NCBI RefSeq assembly: GCF_000971215.1
Contig: NZ_BBMA01000003.1
Location: forward strand, 62,001-126,000
DNA: 64,000 bases
Source: Demequina silvatica
Lineage (GTDB): Bacteria > Actinomycetota > Actinomycetes > Actinomycetales > Demequinaceae
Direction: 5' to 3'
The notes below the pieces were generated by a model. The model ran no database searches. It was not told where the DNA came from and saw only the letters and a program-made list of their open reading frames with translations. A program made the position numbers and the translations under genes. The stretch's first letter is position 1. Each line of letters opens with the position of its first letter. This document shows positions 35,796 to 48,654 of the stretch, in pieces.

Positions 35796-37235
35796 ATGCC
35801 GGATCTCTCCACGCTCGGCCGCCGCGTGCGGCACTTCCGTACCGAGGCGGGCCTGACCCTCGAGCAGCTCGGGCGCGACGTCGACGTCGCGCCCAGCCAG
35901 CTGTCGCTCATCGAGAACGGACGTCGCGAGCCGCGGCTCACGCTGCTGTCCGCGCTCGCCGCGCGCCTGGGGGTGAGCGTGGGCGACCTCCTCGACGAGG
36001 CCCCGCCCACGCCGCGCGCCGCCCTCGAGATCGAGCTCGAGCACGCGCAGGACGGCGCCGCGTACCGCGAGCTCGGGCTGCCCGAGCTGCGCGCGACCCG
36101 CACCATGCCCGACGACGTGCTGCGCACGCTCGTGGGGCTCCACCGCGAGCTCGACCGGCGGGCGCGGCAGGCGATCGCGACGCCGGAGGAGGCCCGCCGC
36201 GCCAACACGCGCCAGCGGCTGCGGATGCAGTCGCTCGACAACCACGTGCCCGACATCGAGGCGCTCGCCTCCGAGGACGTCGCCGCGGTGGGCCACACCG
36301 GCGGCGCGCTCACTCACCGCACGGTGAGCCTCCTGGCGGAGCGGCTCGGCCTCGAGATCGTGCACGCGGACGACCTCCCTCACTCGGCCCGCTGCGTCCT
36401 CGACCTCGAGAGCGGCCGCATCTACATCCCGCCAGCCTCGATCCCCGGCGGGCACGGCCTGCGCTCGCTCGCGCTCCAGGCCATGGCGCACATCCGCCTG
36501 GGCCACGGGGAGCCGCGCGACTACGCGGACTTCCTGCGCCAGCGCCAGGACGCGAGCTACTATGCCGCCGCGTGCCTCATGCCGGAGGGGCCGGCGGTCG
36601 CGTTCCTCGAGCGAGCCAAGCGCGACCGCGACATCGCCATCGAGGACTTCCGCGACGCGTTCGGCGTCACGCACGAGGCGGCGGCGCTGCGCTTCACCAA
36701 CCTTGCGACCGTCCACCTCGGGATCCGGCTGCACTTCCTGCGCGCCGCCGGGGACGGCGCGGTGGTGCGCGCGTACGAGAACGACGGCCTCCCGCTGCCG
36801 GTCGACGTCACGGGCGCGACCGAGGGACAGATCGTGTGCCGGCACTGGAGCGCGCGCCGCGCCTTCGCCCGCTCCACCCGCACCACCGAGTACTTCCAGT
36901 ACACGGACACCCCCGCGGGCACCTTCTTCGAGGCCACGCAGACGGGCTCGACGGAGGCCGAGGACTTCGCGATCACGCTCGGTGTACCGTTCGGCGAGTC
37001 CAAGTGGTTCCGCGGCCGCGAGAGCACCAACCGCGTCGAGTCGCGCTGCCCCGACCTCAGCTGCTGCCGCCGGCCCGACGCCGCGGACGCCGCGCGCTGG
37101 GCGGGGCGGGCGTGGGCGAGCGCCCGCGTCCACGCGCACATCTTCTCCCCGCTGCCGCGCGGCACGTATCCCGGCATCGACGACCGCGAGCTGTACGCCT
37201 TCCTCGACGCCCACGCGCGGGCCGAGGAGGACTGA
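35796..37235 (+). CDS. XRE-family regulator of the RamB/ScfR type (short-chain fatty-acid metabolism)
   Basis: This 479-residue protein has an N-terminal XRE helix-turn-helix ([36 protein letters not shown]), a central ImmA/IrrE-like metallopeptidase-related region ([12 protein letters not shown]) and a C-terminal domain with [13 protein letters not shown]. Members such as RamB of corynebacteria and mycobacteria control acetate, glyoxylate and propionate genes. ATG 35796 follows TATGGT by 7 nt. Divergence from pckG suggests it regulates gluconeogenesis. The metallopeptidase zinc motif is imperfect, so the domain is probably a sensor. Confidence 0.85.
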   Translation: MPDLSTLGRRVRHFRTEAGLTLEQLGRDVDVAPSQLSLIENGRREPRLTLLSALAARLGVSVGDLLDEAPPTPRAALEIELEHAQDGAAYRELGLPELRATRTMPDDVLRTLVGLHRELDRRARQAIATPEEARRANTRQRLRMQSLDNHVPDIEALASEDVAAVGHTGGALTHRTVSLLAERLGLEIVHADDLPHSARCVLDLESGRIYIPPASIPGGHGLRSLALQAMAHIRLGHGEPRDYADFLRQRQDASYYAAACLMPEGPAVAFLERAKRDRDIAIEDFRDAFGVTHEAAALRFTNLATVHLGIRLHFLRAAGDGAVVRAYENDGLPLPVDVTGATEGQIVCRHWSARRAFARSTRTTEYFQYTDTPAGTFFEATQTGSTEAEDFAITLGVPFGESKWFRGRESTNRVESRCPDLSCCRRPDAADAARWAGRAWASARVHAHIFSPLPRGTYPGIDDRELYAFLDAHARAEED

Positions 37236-37240
37236 ACCCG

Positions 37241-37250
37241 CGCATCGTCC
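37241..37250 (-). repeat. GGACGATGCG motif copy (intergenic, reverse)
   Basis: Copy just after the RamB-type regulator gene and upstream of typA; on the plus strand it reads CGCATCGTCC followed by CCC. Confidence 0.6.
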
Positions 37251-37321
37251 CCCGCACCCGTAGAATGGATCGGCGGTCCATGTCGGACCGAGCAACCCTT
37301 CCCACGGAATCGAGTTCCCGC

Positions 37322-39223
<1,902 letters not shown>

Positions 39224-39245
39224 CGCCACCCCTACCATGTCAGGC

Positions 39246-39638
39246 ATGGCTCGCATCGTCTGGTCCCTGCTGGTGATCACGCTCATCGGCGCGATCGTGG
39301 CGCTCGTGGGCGCGGGTTCCCACCGGGCCTTCGGCTGGGCGAGCGTCGCGGCCTGCCTGCTGCTGGTGGGGACGGCGAGCGTGTTCTCCCGCGCCTGGCG
39401 CGGCTTCCTGGGCCTCACGGTGTTCGCCACCGCCTGGATGGCGCTCACCGTGGTGCTCGCGCAGGAGGGGCCGGGCGGCTCGCTGCTCATCCCCAACGAC
39501 GCGCGCAGCCTCGCGTGGGTCTACGGCGGCGCCGTCGTGATCGGCGTGGTCGCCCTGGTGCCTCGCCGCTTCATCGGCGATACCAGGGCGTCCACGCGGG
39601 ACGATGCGCGGGATGAGTCCGAGGCGGCCGTCCAGTGA
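39246..39638 (+). CDS. Small membrane protein, 130 aa (DUF6113-like position)
   Basis: It has four hydrophobic segments (IVWSLLVITLIGAIVALVGA, WASVAACLLLVGTASVF, GFLGLTVFATAWMALTVVL, VYGGAVVIGVVALV) and a charged C-terminal tail. Its place between typA and fdxA suits the DUF6113 proteins of actinobacteria, but I cannot confirm the family. ATG 39246 follows TACCAT by 7 nt. It overlaps the VanW gene by 4 bp (GTGA). Confidence 0.7.
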   Translation: MARIVWSLLVITLIGAIVALVGAGSHRAFGWASVAACLLLVGTASVFSRAWRGFLGLTVFATAWMALTVVLAQEGPGGSLLIPNDARSLAWVYGGAVVIGVVALVPRRFIGDTRASTRDDARDESEAAVQ

Positions 39639-41704
39639 GCGACCCGAAGGACGAGCGCCCCGAGGGCGTCGGGGACGAGGTCGACGAGGCGCAGGCCGAG
39701 ATCGACGCGGACCTCGACGGGGACCTCGGTGCCGACGAGGCGGACGCGGCTCCGGCGGAGCCCGCGCCGGAGCGCGACCTCGACGACGAGCCGACCGAGC
39801 AGATGCCGGCGTTCCTCGCGGAGCCTCCCGCGGAGGAGCCGCCCGCGGAGGAGCCGCCCGCGGAGGAGGCGCCCGAGCCCGACGCCGAGGCCACCCAGGT
39901 GCTGCCGCCCGTGGCAGCGGGCGAGGCTGTCGCCGAGTGGCAGCGCGACGACGAGGCCTACGAGTACGCGCCCGTGACCGCCCCCGCCGCCGCCGAGGTC
40001 GCGGAGACGTCGGAGGCGGCCGGCGCCGACGAGCCCGAGGAGAAGCGCCACGTGGGATGGGGACGCTGGACTCTGCTGCTGATCGTGCTGCTGCTGGTCG
40101 GCGGGTACTTCGCCGCCGCCGTGTACGCCTCCGAGCGCGTGCCCGCCGGCACCACCGTCCAGGGCGTCGACATCGGCGGCATGACGCGCGACGAGGCGGT
40201 CGCGGCGCTCCAGCCCGCCGTCAAGGACCTCAACACCTCGCCCGTTGCGATCACCACCGAGGACGCGGAGGCGAGCATCGTCCCGCGGGAGTCCGGCATG
40301 GTGGCGGGCGCCGGCGCGACGGTCGACCAGCTGCTGAGCTTCAGCCTCGCCCCGTTCGACATCCTCCGCGCCTTCACGGGCGCCGAGCGCGAGGTCGACG
40401 TGGTCACCGTGGTCGACACCGAGGCGCTGGCCGAGGCGATCGAGGGCACCCGCGAGGAGCTCGAGGTCGACGGCGAGGACGCCGCCGTCGAGATCGCGTC
40501 CACCGGCGCGTCCGTGGTCCCGGCCGTCGACGGCGTGGCGATCGACCCTGCGTCCACCGCGGACGGGCTGGGCCAGGCCTGGCCCGTGGAGACCTACGAG
40601 GCCGTCATCGACACCAAGGCGGCCACGGTCACCACGGCGGACGCAGAGGCCTTCGCCTCGGAGCTCAACTCCGCGACCCTCGCGGGCGACGTGCGGATGA
40701 CGGGCGAGAACGGCGCCGCCACCGTGTCCTCCGAGCAGCTCACGCGGTTCGGCTCCGTCGAGAACCGCGACGGCACCCTCACCTACGTGGTCGACGGCCC
40801 GTCGCTCGCGGCCGAGCTCGAGTCCGCGCAGCCGTCGCTCACCAGCGACCCCAAGTCCGCGTCCTTCCGCTTCACCGCGAGCCACCAGATCATCACCACC
40901 AGGTCCAAGCCGGGCCGCGCGATCGCGGGCAAGCGGCTGGGACCCGCCGTGGCCGAGGCCGCCCAGACCGCCGAGCGCACCGGCGAGCTGCCGTACCGCA
41001 ACACCCAGGCGGCCGTCACCAGCGACGACCTGGGCGTGAGCGACTTCAAGACCGTGGTCGCGTCCTTCGACACCCCGCTCACCGACGAGCCCGTGCGCAC
41101 CCAGAACCTCATCCGCGGCGCGGAGAAGGTCACCGGCGTGGTGGTCAAGCCCGACGAGACGTTCTCGCTGCTCGACTCCCTCGCGCCCATCACGGAGGCG
41201 GGCGGCTACCAGCCCGCCCACATCATCGTCGACGGCTACCTCACCAACGGGATCGGCGGCGGGCTGTCCCAGATGGCCACCACCACGTACAACGCGGCCT
41301 ACTTCGCGGGCCTCGAGGACGTGGAGCACCGCCCGCACACCAAGTGGTTCGACCGCTACCCGGCGGGCCGCGAGGCGACCATCTTCGTCGGCTCGCTCGA
41401 CATGCGCTTCAAGAACAACACGCCCTACGCGCTGGTGATGAGCTCGTACGTCACCGGCGGCCGCCTGCACGTGGACATCTGGTCGACCAAGTACTACACG
41501 GTGAAGACCTACGCCTCGAACAAGTCCAACTTCGTCGAGCCCGAGTCCGTCGAGTCCACCCGCGCGGGCTGCCTCGACACCCCGATGGGCAACCCCGGCT
41601 TCACCATCACCAACACGCGCGAGGTGTTCCTCAAGGGCGACATGGTCGACAAGTCGTCGTACACGTGGACGTACTCGCCCGACAACGGCGTGACCTGCAA
41701 GTAG
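39635..41704 (+). CDS. VanW-family protein with peptidoglycan-binding-like domains
   Basis: The 689-residue product has a long acidic, Pro/Glu-rich cytoplasmic N-terminus with EEPPA repeats, one membrane helix (about 147-170, LLLIVLLLVGGYFAAAVYA), extracellular YoaR-like putative peptidoglycan-binding repeats (TTVQGVDIGGMTRDEAV) and a C-terminal VanW domain (NLIRGAEKVTGVVVKPDETF, GGGLSQMATTTYNAAYFAGL). VanW proteins occur with cell-wall and vancomycin-resistance loci, but their activity is not established. The GTG start overlaps the previous gene. Confidence 0.88.
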   Translation: MSDPKDERPEGVGDEVDEAQAEIDADLDGDLGADEADAAPAEPAPERDLDDEPTEQMPAFLAEPPAEEPPAEEPPAEEAPEPDAEATQVLPPVAAGEAVAEWQRDDEAYEYAPVTAPAAAEVAETSEAAGADEPEEKRHVGWGRWTLLLIVLLLVGGYFAAAVYASERVPAGTTVQGVDIGGMTRDEAVAALQPAVKDLNTSPVAITTEDAEASIVPRESGMVAGAGATVDQLLSFSLAPFDILRAFTGAEREVDVVTVVDTEALAEAIEGTREELEVDGEDAAVEIASTGASVVPAVDGVAIDPASTADGLGQAWPVETYEAVIDTKAATVTTADAEAFASELNSATLAGDVRMTGENGAATVSSEQLTRFGSVENRDGTLTYVVDGPSLAAELESAQPSLTSDPKSASFRFTASHQIITTRSKPGRAIAGKRLGPAVAEAAQTAERTGELPYRNTQAAVTSDDLGVSDFKTVVASFDTPLTDEPVRTQNLIRGAEKVTGVVVKPDETFSLLDSLAPITEAGGYQPAHIIVDGYLTNGIGGGLSQMATTTYNAAYFAGLEDVEHRPHTKWFDRYPAGREATIFVGSLDMRFKNNTPYALVMSSYVTGGRLHVDIWSTKYYTVKTYASNKSNFVEPESVESTRAGCLDTPMGNPGFTITNTREVFLKGDMVDKSSYTWTYSPDNGVTCK
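39830..39870 (+). repeat. 15-bp tandem repeat encoding EEPPA units
   Basis: GCGGAGGAGCCGCCC occurs nearly three times in the VanW gene and encodes the acidic linker. The number of units could vary by slippage. Confidence 0.7.
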
Positions 41705-41707
41705 CGG

Positions 41708-41717
41708 GGACGATGCG
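41708..41717 (+). repeat. GGACGATGCG motif copy (intergenic)
   Basis: Copy 3 nt after the VanW stop codon, with flanks CGG and CGGG, in the spacer before fdxA. Confidence 0.6.
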
Positions 41718-41810
41718 CGGGTCCCGGGCCCGCCGGGGGCTGGCGGGGGCGCTCCTCGCCGGCGGTATGATGAGCGCGACCCCCCGTAGTTCCGAGGTTG
41801 AGGAGACGCA

Positions 41811-42131
41811 GTGACCTACGTCATCGCCCTGCCGTGTGTCGACGTCAAGGACAAGGCGTGCATCGACGAGTGTCCCGTGGACTGCATCTACGAGGGTGAG
41901 CGCATGCTCTACATCCACCCCGACGAGTGCGTCGACTGCGGTGCGTGCGAGCCGGTGTGCCCGGTCGAGGCCATCTACTACGAGGACGACGTCCCGGACA
42001 AGTGGGCCGAGTACTACAACGCCAACGTCGAGTTCTTCTCGGAGATCGGCTCGCCTGGCGGCGCCGCGAAGATGGGTCTGATCGAGCACGACCACGACCT
42101 CATCAAGTCGCTGGCACCTCAGAACGGCTGA
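41811..42131 (+). CDS. fdxA: Seven-iron ferredoxin
   Basis: This 106-residue electron carrier has cysteines at about 9, 17, 21 and 25 in the first cluster region (ACIDECPVDCIYEG) and 40, 43, 46 and 50 in the second (CVDCGACEPVCP), the pattern of actinobacterial [3Fe-4S][4Fe-4S] ferredoxins. The GTG start follows AGGAG by 5 nt. A TATGAT box lies at 41766-41771. It is adjacent to dapC, as in many actinobacteria. Confidence 0.95.
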   Translation: MTYVIALPCVDVKDKACIDECPVDCIYEGERMLYIHPDECVDCGACEPVCPVEAIYYEDDVPDKWAEYYNANVEFFSEIGSPGGAAKMGLIEHDHDLIKSLAPQNG

Positions 42132-42140
42132 TCCGGGAGC

Positions 42141-43250
42141 ATGGGCCTCAGCCCGCGCTCGCTGCCGGACTTCCCGTGGGACTCGCTCGCGCCCTACCGG
42201 GCGCGCGCCGCGGCGCATCCTGACGGGCTGGTCGACCTCTCGGTCGGCACGCCCGTCGATCCGACGCCCGTGGTGATCCGCGACGCCCTCGCGGGGGCGT
42301 CCGACGCGCCCGGATATCCGACCACCCATGGCACCGCCGCGCTCCGCGAGGCGGTCGCCGACTGGTTCGCGCGCCGCCGCGGCGCCCCCGGCGTCGACCC
42401 CATGGCGGTGCTTCCCACGGTCGGCTCGAAGGAGCTGGTCGCGACCCTGCCCGCCTACCTGGGCCTGGGTGCGGGCGACGTGGTGGTGCACCCGCGCGCC
42501 GCGTATCCGACGTACGACGTGGGCGCGCGCCTCGCGGGTGCGACCCTGCTCGCCACCGACGACGTCGCCGACTGGCGCGGCAACCCCGCGGTGCGGCTCG
42601 TGTGGGTGAACTCGCCGTCGAACCCGACGGGCGCGGTCGCGTCCGCGGAGCGGCTGGCGGAGGTGGTGGAGGCCGCGCGCGAGATCGGCGCCCTGGTCGC
42701 CTCCGACGAGTGCTACGCCGAGCTCGCCTGGACCGGCGAGCCCGTGCCGTCGATCCTGGACCCGCGCGTGTGCGGCGGCTCCCACGACGGCGTCCTCGCG
42801 GTGTACTCGATGTCCAAGCAGTCGAACCTCGCGGGCTACCGCGCGGCGTTCGTCGCGGGCGACCCCGCCGTCATCGCGCCGCTGCTCGAGGTGCGCAAGC
42901 ACGCCGGGCTGATCGTGCCCGCCCCGGTGCAGGCCGCGATGGCGGTCGCGCTGCGCGACGACGCCCACGTGGCGGAGCAGAAGGAGCGCTACCGCGCCCG
43001 CCGCGACCTGCTCCTGCCGGCGGTCCAGGCGGCCGGATTCCGGGTCGAGCACTCCGAGGCGGGGCTGTACCTGTGGGCCACCCGCGACGAGGATTGCTGG
43101 GACACCCTGGACTACCTCGCAGAACGGGGCATACTGTGCGCTCCAGGCGCGTTCTACGGCGAGGCGGCGCGCCGGCACGTGCGCATCGCCCTCACTGCGA
43201 GCGATGCGGGAGTCTCCGCGGCATCTAGTAGGCTCGCAAAACGCGAGTAA
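42141..43250 (+). CDS. dapC: N-succinyldiaminopimelate aminotransferase
   Basis: DapC transfers an amino group from glutamate to N-succinyl-2-amino-6-ketopimelate in the succinylase route to meso-diaminopimelate and lysine. The 369-residue PLP enzyme has VGSKELVATLPAYLG, NSPSNPTGAV, the SDECYAELAW motif and the PLP-binding Lys in YSMSKQSNLAGYRAAF. dapD and dapE for the adjacent steps lie at 45-47.5 kb. It starts 9 bp after fdxA and is probably co-transcribed with it. Confidence 0.92.
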   Translation: MGLSPRSLPDFPWDSLAPYRARAAAHPDGLVDLSVGTPVDPTPVVIRDALAGASDAPGYPTTHGTAALREAVADWFARRRGAPGVDPMAVLPTVGSKELVATLPAYLGLGAGDVVVHPRAAYPTYDVGARLAGATLLATDDVADWRGNPAVRLVWVNSPSNPTGAVASAERLAEVVEAAREIGALVASDECYAELAWTGEPVPSILDPRVCGGSHDGVLAVYSMSKQSNLAGYRAAFVAGDPAVIAPLLEVRKHAGLIVPAPVQAAMAVALRDDAHVAEQKERYRARRDLLLPAVQAAGFRVEHSEAGLYLWATRDEDCWDTLDYLAERGILCAPGAFYGEAARRHVRIALTASDAGVSAASSRLAKRE

Positions 43251-43300
43251 ACCGGCGCTCAAATGTTGGGTGACGGCACATGGGTTTCGAAGGGGAGAAC

Positions 43301-44596
<1,296 letters not shown>

Positions 44597-44603
44597 CCCC
44601 GCG

Positions 44604-45473
44604 TCACGCCGCGGGCGTCCGCAGCAGCCTGACCGCGACGCCCACCGCGTCGGCGGGGGCCTCGACGTCGCTCTCGCCCACCCCGCGCTCCCAGCCGCGC
44701 GCCCCGTTCACCACCGCCTCGACGGACTCGGCGCCCGACACCGCGACCAGCCAGGCCGCGACGGCGTCCCCGGCCGCCGCATCGTCCCCCGCGGGCATGA
44801 CGTCGAGCCACACCTCCTCCTCGCCCACGGCGAGCCGGCGCACGCGGTACGCGCCCTCGCCGAAGTCGGCGTCGAGGCGCGCGATGAGCGCCGCCGCCGT
44901 GGTGCCCTCGCCGGCGTCCACGTCGCAGTCGATCGCCAGCGCGCCCGAGTAGCCGCGCAGCGCGGAGGCCCACAGCCGGGCGGCGGCCTCGCGCGTCGCG
45001 TACGCGTCGGGGAACGCGGACCGCTGCACGGTCTGCGCGGCGACCGTGACCTCCATGTCCTGCCAGCCGTCCACCTCGACGAGCGCCTCGTAGAACGTGT
45101 CCGTGGAGTAGTAGGGGTCCATGATCTCCGCGACGGACCCCCAGCCCTGCGACGGGCGCTGCTGGAACAGCCCCACCGAGTCGCGGTCGCCGTGGTCGAT
45201 GTTGACCAGCGAGGACTCCTGCATGGCCGTCGCGATGCCGATGGTGGCGCCGCGTGCCGGCAGGCCCAGCCGCTGCGAGGCCGCCGCGATGAGCGCCGCG
45301 TTGCCCGCCTGCTCGGCGGTCAGGGTGGACGTCTCGCCGTCGAGGCTCGCGGTGCAGCGTCCCGTCGCGTACGAGGGCCCCGCGTTCTCGCTGAACAGGT
45401 ACGAGCCGTAGACCGCGGCGCCGCCCGCGACCGCGAGGATCGCGACAGCGGCGAGCGTGCGCCGCGCGCCCAC
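44604..45473 (-). CDS. Membrane-anchored lysozyme-like (transglycosylase-fold) protein
   Basis: This 289-residue protein starts with GTG 45473 (VGARRTLAAVAILAVAGGAA), giving a single N-terminal membrane anchor. The extracellular part has GNAALIAAASQRLGLPARGA, ATAMQESSLVNIDHGDRDSV and GLFQQRPSQGWGS, the pattern of lysozyme-superfamily proteins seen in actinobacteria that are often labelled as heavy-metal transporters. The Glu of MQES would be the catalytic residue. Its start lies 2 bp beyond the dapD stop, so the two may be cotranscribed. Confidence 0.78.
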   Translation of the reverse strand: MGARRTLAAVAILAVAGGAAVYGSYLFSENAGPSYATGRCTASLDGETSTLTAEQAGNAALIAAASQRLGLPARGATIGIATAMQESSLVNIDHGDRDSVGLFQQRPSQGWGSVAEIMDPYYSTDTFYEALVEVDGWQDMEVTVAAQTVQRSAFPDAYATREAAARLWASALRGYSGALAIDCDVDAGEGTTAAALIARLDADFGEGAYRVRRLAVGEEEVWLDVMPAGDDAAAGDAVAAWLVAVSGAESVEAVVNGARGWERGVGESDVEAPADAVGVAVRLLRTPAA

Positions 45474-45474
45474 G

Positions 45475-46422
45475 TCAGTTGGCGTGCAGCGCCGAGTTGA
45501 GCTCGATGCCCGTGCCCTTGCGGGCGACCGCCTCGATCGCGCCGGTGACGGAGTTGCGCCAGAACTGGATGCCGTCCTGACCCGACAGCTCACGCGCCTT
45601 CACCACCACCGGGGTGCCGTCCTCGTCGGTGCGGCCCTTGAGGGTGACCTTGGTGCCGGCGGTGAGGTAGAGGCCGGCCTCGACGATGCAGTCGTCACCC
45701 AGCGCGATGCCGACGCCCGCGTTCGCGCCCAGCAGCGAGCGCTCGCCGATCGACACGACCTCCTTGCCGCCACCCGAGAGGGTGCCCATGATGGACGCGC
45801 CGCCGCCGATGTCGGAGCCCTCGCCCACCACCACGCCGGCGGAGATGCGGCCCTCGACCATCGAGTGGCCAAGCGTGCCGGCGTTGAAGTTCACGAAGCC
45901 CTCGTGCATCACGGTGGTGCCCTCCGCGAGGTGGGCGCCCAGGCGCACGCGGTCCGCGTCCGCGACGCGCACGCCGGACGGCAGCACGTAGTCGACCATG
46001 CGCGGGAACTTGTCGATGCCGAACACCGTGAGCTGGCGGCCGAACGCCCGGTAGCGCAGGCGCACCTGCTCGAAGCCCTCGATCGCGCACGGGCCGTCCG
46101 AGGTCCACACCACGTTGGTGAGCACGCCGAAGATCCCGTCGAGGTTGAGGCCGTGCGGGCGGACGATGCGGTGGCTGAGCAGGTGAAGGCGCAGGTAGGC
46201 GTCCTCCACGGACGCGGGCGCCTCGTCGAGGTCGATGACGGTCCGCGCGACCCTGATGACCACGTCGCGGAGGTCGTCCGTCCGCTCAGCGGCCTTGAGC
46301 TGGGCGGGGGCGTCGTCGCGCGCCTTGGGCTCGCCGAGCGCGGGCGCGGGGTACCACGTGTCGAGCACGGTGCCGTTGTTGTCGAGGGTCGCGAGGCCGA
46401 ATCCGAAGGCGGGTCGAGTCAT
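45475..46422 (-). CDS. dapD: Tetrahydrodipicolinate N-succinyltransferase
   Basis: DapD succinylates tetrahydrodipicolinate, committing it to the succinylase route for diaminopimelate. The 315-residue protein has the actinobacterial type N-terminus ([19 protein letters not shown]) and left-handed beta-helix hexapeptide repeats ([36 protein letters not shown]). ATG 46422 lies 7 nt after TACCCT on the minus strand. It is divergent from dapE. Confidence 0.95.
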   Translation of the reverse strand: MTRPAFGFGLATLDNNGTVLDTWYPAPALGEPKARDDAPAQLKAAERTDDLRDVVIRVARTVIDLDEAPASVEDAYLRLHLLSHRIVRPHGLNLDGIFGVLTNVVWTSDGPCAIEGFEQVRLRYRAFGRQLTVFGIDKFPRMVDYVLPSGVRVADADRVRLGAHLAEGTTVMHEGFVNFNAGTLGHSMVEGRISAGVVVGEGSDIGGGASIMGTLSGGGKEVVSIGERSLLGANAGVGIALGDDCIVEAGLYLTAGTKVTLKGRTDEDGTPVVVKARELSGQDGIQFWRNSVTGAIEAVARKGTGIELNSALHAN

Positions 46423-46453
46423 GGCTCCCAGGGTACGTGGATAGGCTGACCGC

Positions 46454-47545
46454 ATGACGCACCTCGACCTCGCGGCCCCTGTCGAATCGCTGGCCAAGGC
46501 CCTGGTGGACATCCCCTCCGTGTCGGGCAACGAGGACCGCATCGCGGACGCCGTGGAGGCCGCGCTCGCGCCGCTGGCGCACCTCGAGGTCACCCGGCTG
46601 GGCAACGCCGTGGTCGCGCGCACCGCGCTCGGCCGGGCCGAGCGGGTGGTCATCGCCGGCCACCTCGACACCGTGCCCATCAAGGGCAACGTGCCGGGGG
46701 AGTGGTCGCCCGAGGGCGACCTGGTGGGCCGCGGCTCCGTCGACATGAAGGCCGGCGTCGCCGTGCAGCTGTCGCTCGCGGCCGCGCTCACGGCGCCCAC
46801 GCGCGACGTCACCTGGGTGTTCTACGACCAGGAGGAGGTCGAGGCGGACCGCAACGGCCTGGGCCGGATCGCCCGCGAGCGACCCGACCTGGTCGAGGGC
46901 GACTTCGCGGTGCTGTGCGAGCCCACGCAGGGCGTGATCGAGGGCGGCTGCAACGGGACGATGCGCGCGGAGGTCCGCATCAGCGGCGTCGCCGCGCACT
47001 CGGCGAGGGCCTGGAAGGGCGTCAACGCGATCCATCGCGCCGCCCCGCTGCTCGCGGCGCTCGACGCGTACCCGGCGGAGACGCTCACCGTGGACGGCCT
47101 CGACTACCGCGAGGGGATCAACGCCGTGCTGGTCCGCGGCGGCATCGCCACCAACGTCATCCCCGACGAGTGCGTGGTGACCGTCAACTACCGCTTCGCG
47201 CCGCGGTGGAGCATCGACGAGGCGCGGGCGCGGTTCGAGCAGTTCGTCGCCTCGGCCGGCCTCGACGACTACGAGCTCGTCTACACGGACGTGTCCGGAG
47301 CCGCCCGTCCGGGTCTCGACGCCCCGCTCGCCGCATCGTTCGCCGCGTCCGTGGCCGCCACCGGCGTCGCCGCGCCGCGCGCCAAGCAGGGCTGGACCGA
47401 CGTGGCCCGCTTCGGCGAGCTGGGCATCCCCGCGGTCAACTACGGGCCGGGCGACCCCGAGCTCGCGCACGCCGACGACGAGCGGTGCCCGGTCGCGGAC
47501 ATCCGCCACTGCCGCGCCGGCCTGGAGGCCTGGCTCACGTCCTGA
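46454..47545 (+). CDS. dapE: Succinyl-diaminopimelate desuccinylase
   Basis: DapE is an M20 zinc peptidase that removes succinate to give LL-diaminopimelate. The 363-residue product has [12 protein letters not shown] (zinc His and Asp), [12 protein letters not shown] (bridging Asp), [15 protein letters not shown] (general-base Glu) and [14 protein letters not shown]. The ATG at 46454 lies 6 nt after TAGGCT. It starts next to the divergent dapD promoter. Confidence 0.95.
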   Translation: MTHLDLAAPVESLAKALVDIPSVSGNEDRIADAVEAALAPLAHLEVTRLGNAVVARTALGRAERVVIAGHLDTVPIKGNVPGEWSPEGDLVGRGSVDMKAGVAVQLSLAAALTAPTRDVTWVFYDQEEVEADRNGLGRIARERPDLVEGDFAVLCEPTQGVIEGGCNGTMRAEVRISGVAAHSARAWKGVNAIHRAAPLLAALDAYPAETLTVDGLDYREGINAVLVRGGIATNVIPDECVVTVNYRFAPRWSIDEARARFEQFVASAGLDDYELVYTDVSGAARPGLDAPLAASFAASVAATGVAAPRAKQGWTDVARFGELGIPAVNYGPGDPELAHADDERCPVADIRHCRAGLEAWLTS

Positions 47546-47554
47546 GGAGGAGCG

Positions 47555-48280
47555 ATGAAGGAGTACCGCAAGGGTCCCGTGGTGCTGCGGGGCCGCAACG
47601 TCCCCACCACCTCCACCAGCGAGCGGCTGCTCGACGAGCAGCACCGCGCCGACTGGCTCCACGGCGATCCGTGGCGGGTGCTGCGCATCCAGTCCGAGTT
47701 CGTCGAGGGGTTCGGCGCGCTCGCGGAGCTCGGGCCGGCCATCACGGTCTACGGCTCCGCCCGTTCCCACCCCGACTCGGCCGAGTACCGGGCGGGCATC
47801 GAGGTGGGCCGGCTGCTGGTCGAGGCCGGTTATGCGGTCATCACCGGCGGCGGGCCCGGCTGCATGGAGGCCGCGAACCGCGGGGCCGAGGAGGCGGGCG
47901 GCGTGTCCGTGGGCCTGGGCATCGAGCTGCCGTTCGAGCAGTCGATGAACGAGCACATCAACCTCGGGATCAACTTCCGCTACTTCTTCGTCCGCAAGAC
48001 CATGTTCGTGAAGTACTCCCAGGGCTTCATCGCGCTCCCCGGCGGGTTCGGCACGCTCGACGAGCTGTTCGAGTGCCTCACCCTGGTGCAGACGCGCACC
48101 GTGCGCCGCTTCCCGATCGTGCTGTTCGGCAGCGCCTACTGGGGCCCGCTGGTCGCGTGGATGCGCGACACGGTCGAGGCGGACGGCAAGATCTCGCCGC
48201 ACGACCTCGACCTCATCCACGTCACCGACGACCCGCAGGAGGCCGTCGCCCTCGCGACCGCCCAGCGCGACGGCGCCTGA
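47555..48280 (+). CDS. LOG-family protein (TIGR00730, cytokinin nucleotide phosphoribohydrolase-like)
   Basis: This 241-residue Rossmann-like protein has VITGGGPGCMEAANRGAEEA, the LPGGFGTLDELFECLT motif (PGGxGTxxE) and VLFGSAYWGPLV. LOG enzymes hydrolyse nucleoside 5'-monophosphates such as isopentenyladenosine phosphate; the bacterial substrate is uncertain. It follows dapE by 9 bp with a GGAGGAG ribosome site. A LOG gene also occurs near sigE in mycobacteria. Confidence 0.9.
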   Translation: MKEYRKGPVVLRGRNVPTTSTSERLLDEQHRADWLHGDPWRVLRIQSEFVEGFGALAELGPAITVYGSARSHPDSAEYRAGIEVGRLLVEAGYAVITGGGPGCMEAANRGAEEAGGVSVGLGIELPFEQSMNEHINLGINFRYFFVRKTMFVKYSQGFIALPGGFGTLDELFECLTLVQTRTVRRFPIVLFGSAYWGPLVAWMRDTVEADGKISPHDLDLIHVTDDPQEAVALATAQRDGA

Positions 48281-48410
48281 CCGGGGGCGCGCGACGCGCC
48301 CTTGCCCCCTGAGCAGGAGGGATTTGGGAACGCTCCCGCGCGCGCAGTAGAATCGGGTGCAGCGTCGCGACGGGCGGCGCGCGATCCATCCACTCGAGGA
48401 GAACGACACG

Positions 48411-48584
48411 ATGGCTGCAATGAAGCCCCGCACCGGTGACGGCCCCATGGAGGTCGTGAAGGAGGGTCGCAGCTACGTCATGCGGGTCCCCCTCGAGGGC
48501 GGCGGTCGACTCGTGGTCGAGATCACCGCGGACGAGGTCAAGGAGCTCGGCGACGCGCTCCACGCGGCGCTGCCGCAGGCCTGA
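48411..48584 (+). CDS. DUF3117 domain protein, 57 aa
   Basis: The protein MAAMKPRTGDGPMEVVKEGR continues with RSYVMRVPLEGGGRLVVEIT and ADEVKELGDAL. This sequence is characteristic of the DUF3117 family found in nearly all actinobacteria. Its role is unknown. ATG 48411 has a GAGGAG site; a TAGAAT box is at 48348-48353. A terminator hairpin follows at 48606. Confidence 0.9.
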   Translation: MAAMKPRTGDGPMEVVKEGRSYVMRVPLEGGGRLVVEITADEVKELGDALHAALPQA

Positions 48585-48605
48585 CGACCCCAGCACCCCC
48601 TGTCG

Positions 48606-48642
48606 CGAACGCCGCCGTCCCCTGGAGGGGAGGCGGCGTTCG
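48606..48642. terminator. Strong terminator hairpin after DUF3117 gene
   Basis: CGAACGCCGCC (48606-48616) and TCCCCT (48618-48623) pair with AGGGGA (48626-48631) and GGCGGCGTTCG (48632-48642), with one bulged G. It serves convergent genes. Confidence 0.85.
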
Positions 48643-48654
48643 TCGCACCCGGCG

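Noticed and set aside
33819-37295. A 1158-residue open frame on the minus strand spanning pckG and the regulator region
   Set aside because: Only the part to 35669 is PEP carboxykinase. The rest is antisense to the RamB-type regulator, a common effect of high GC with few stop codons.
39830-39870. A CRISPR-like short repeat in the VanW gene
   Set aside because: The units are contiguous 15-bp tandem repeats with no spacers and encode an acidic linker.
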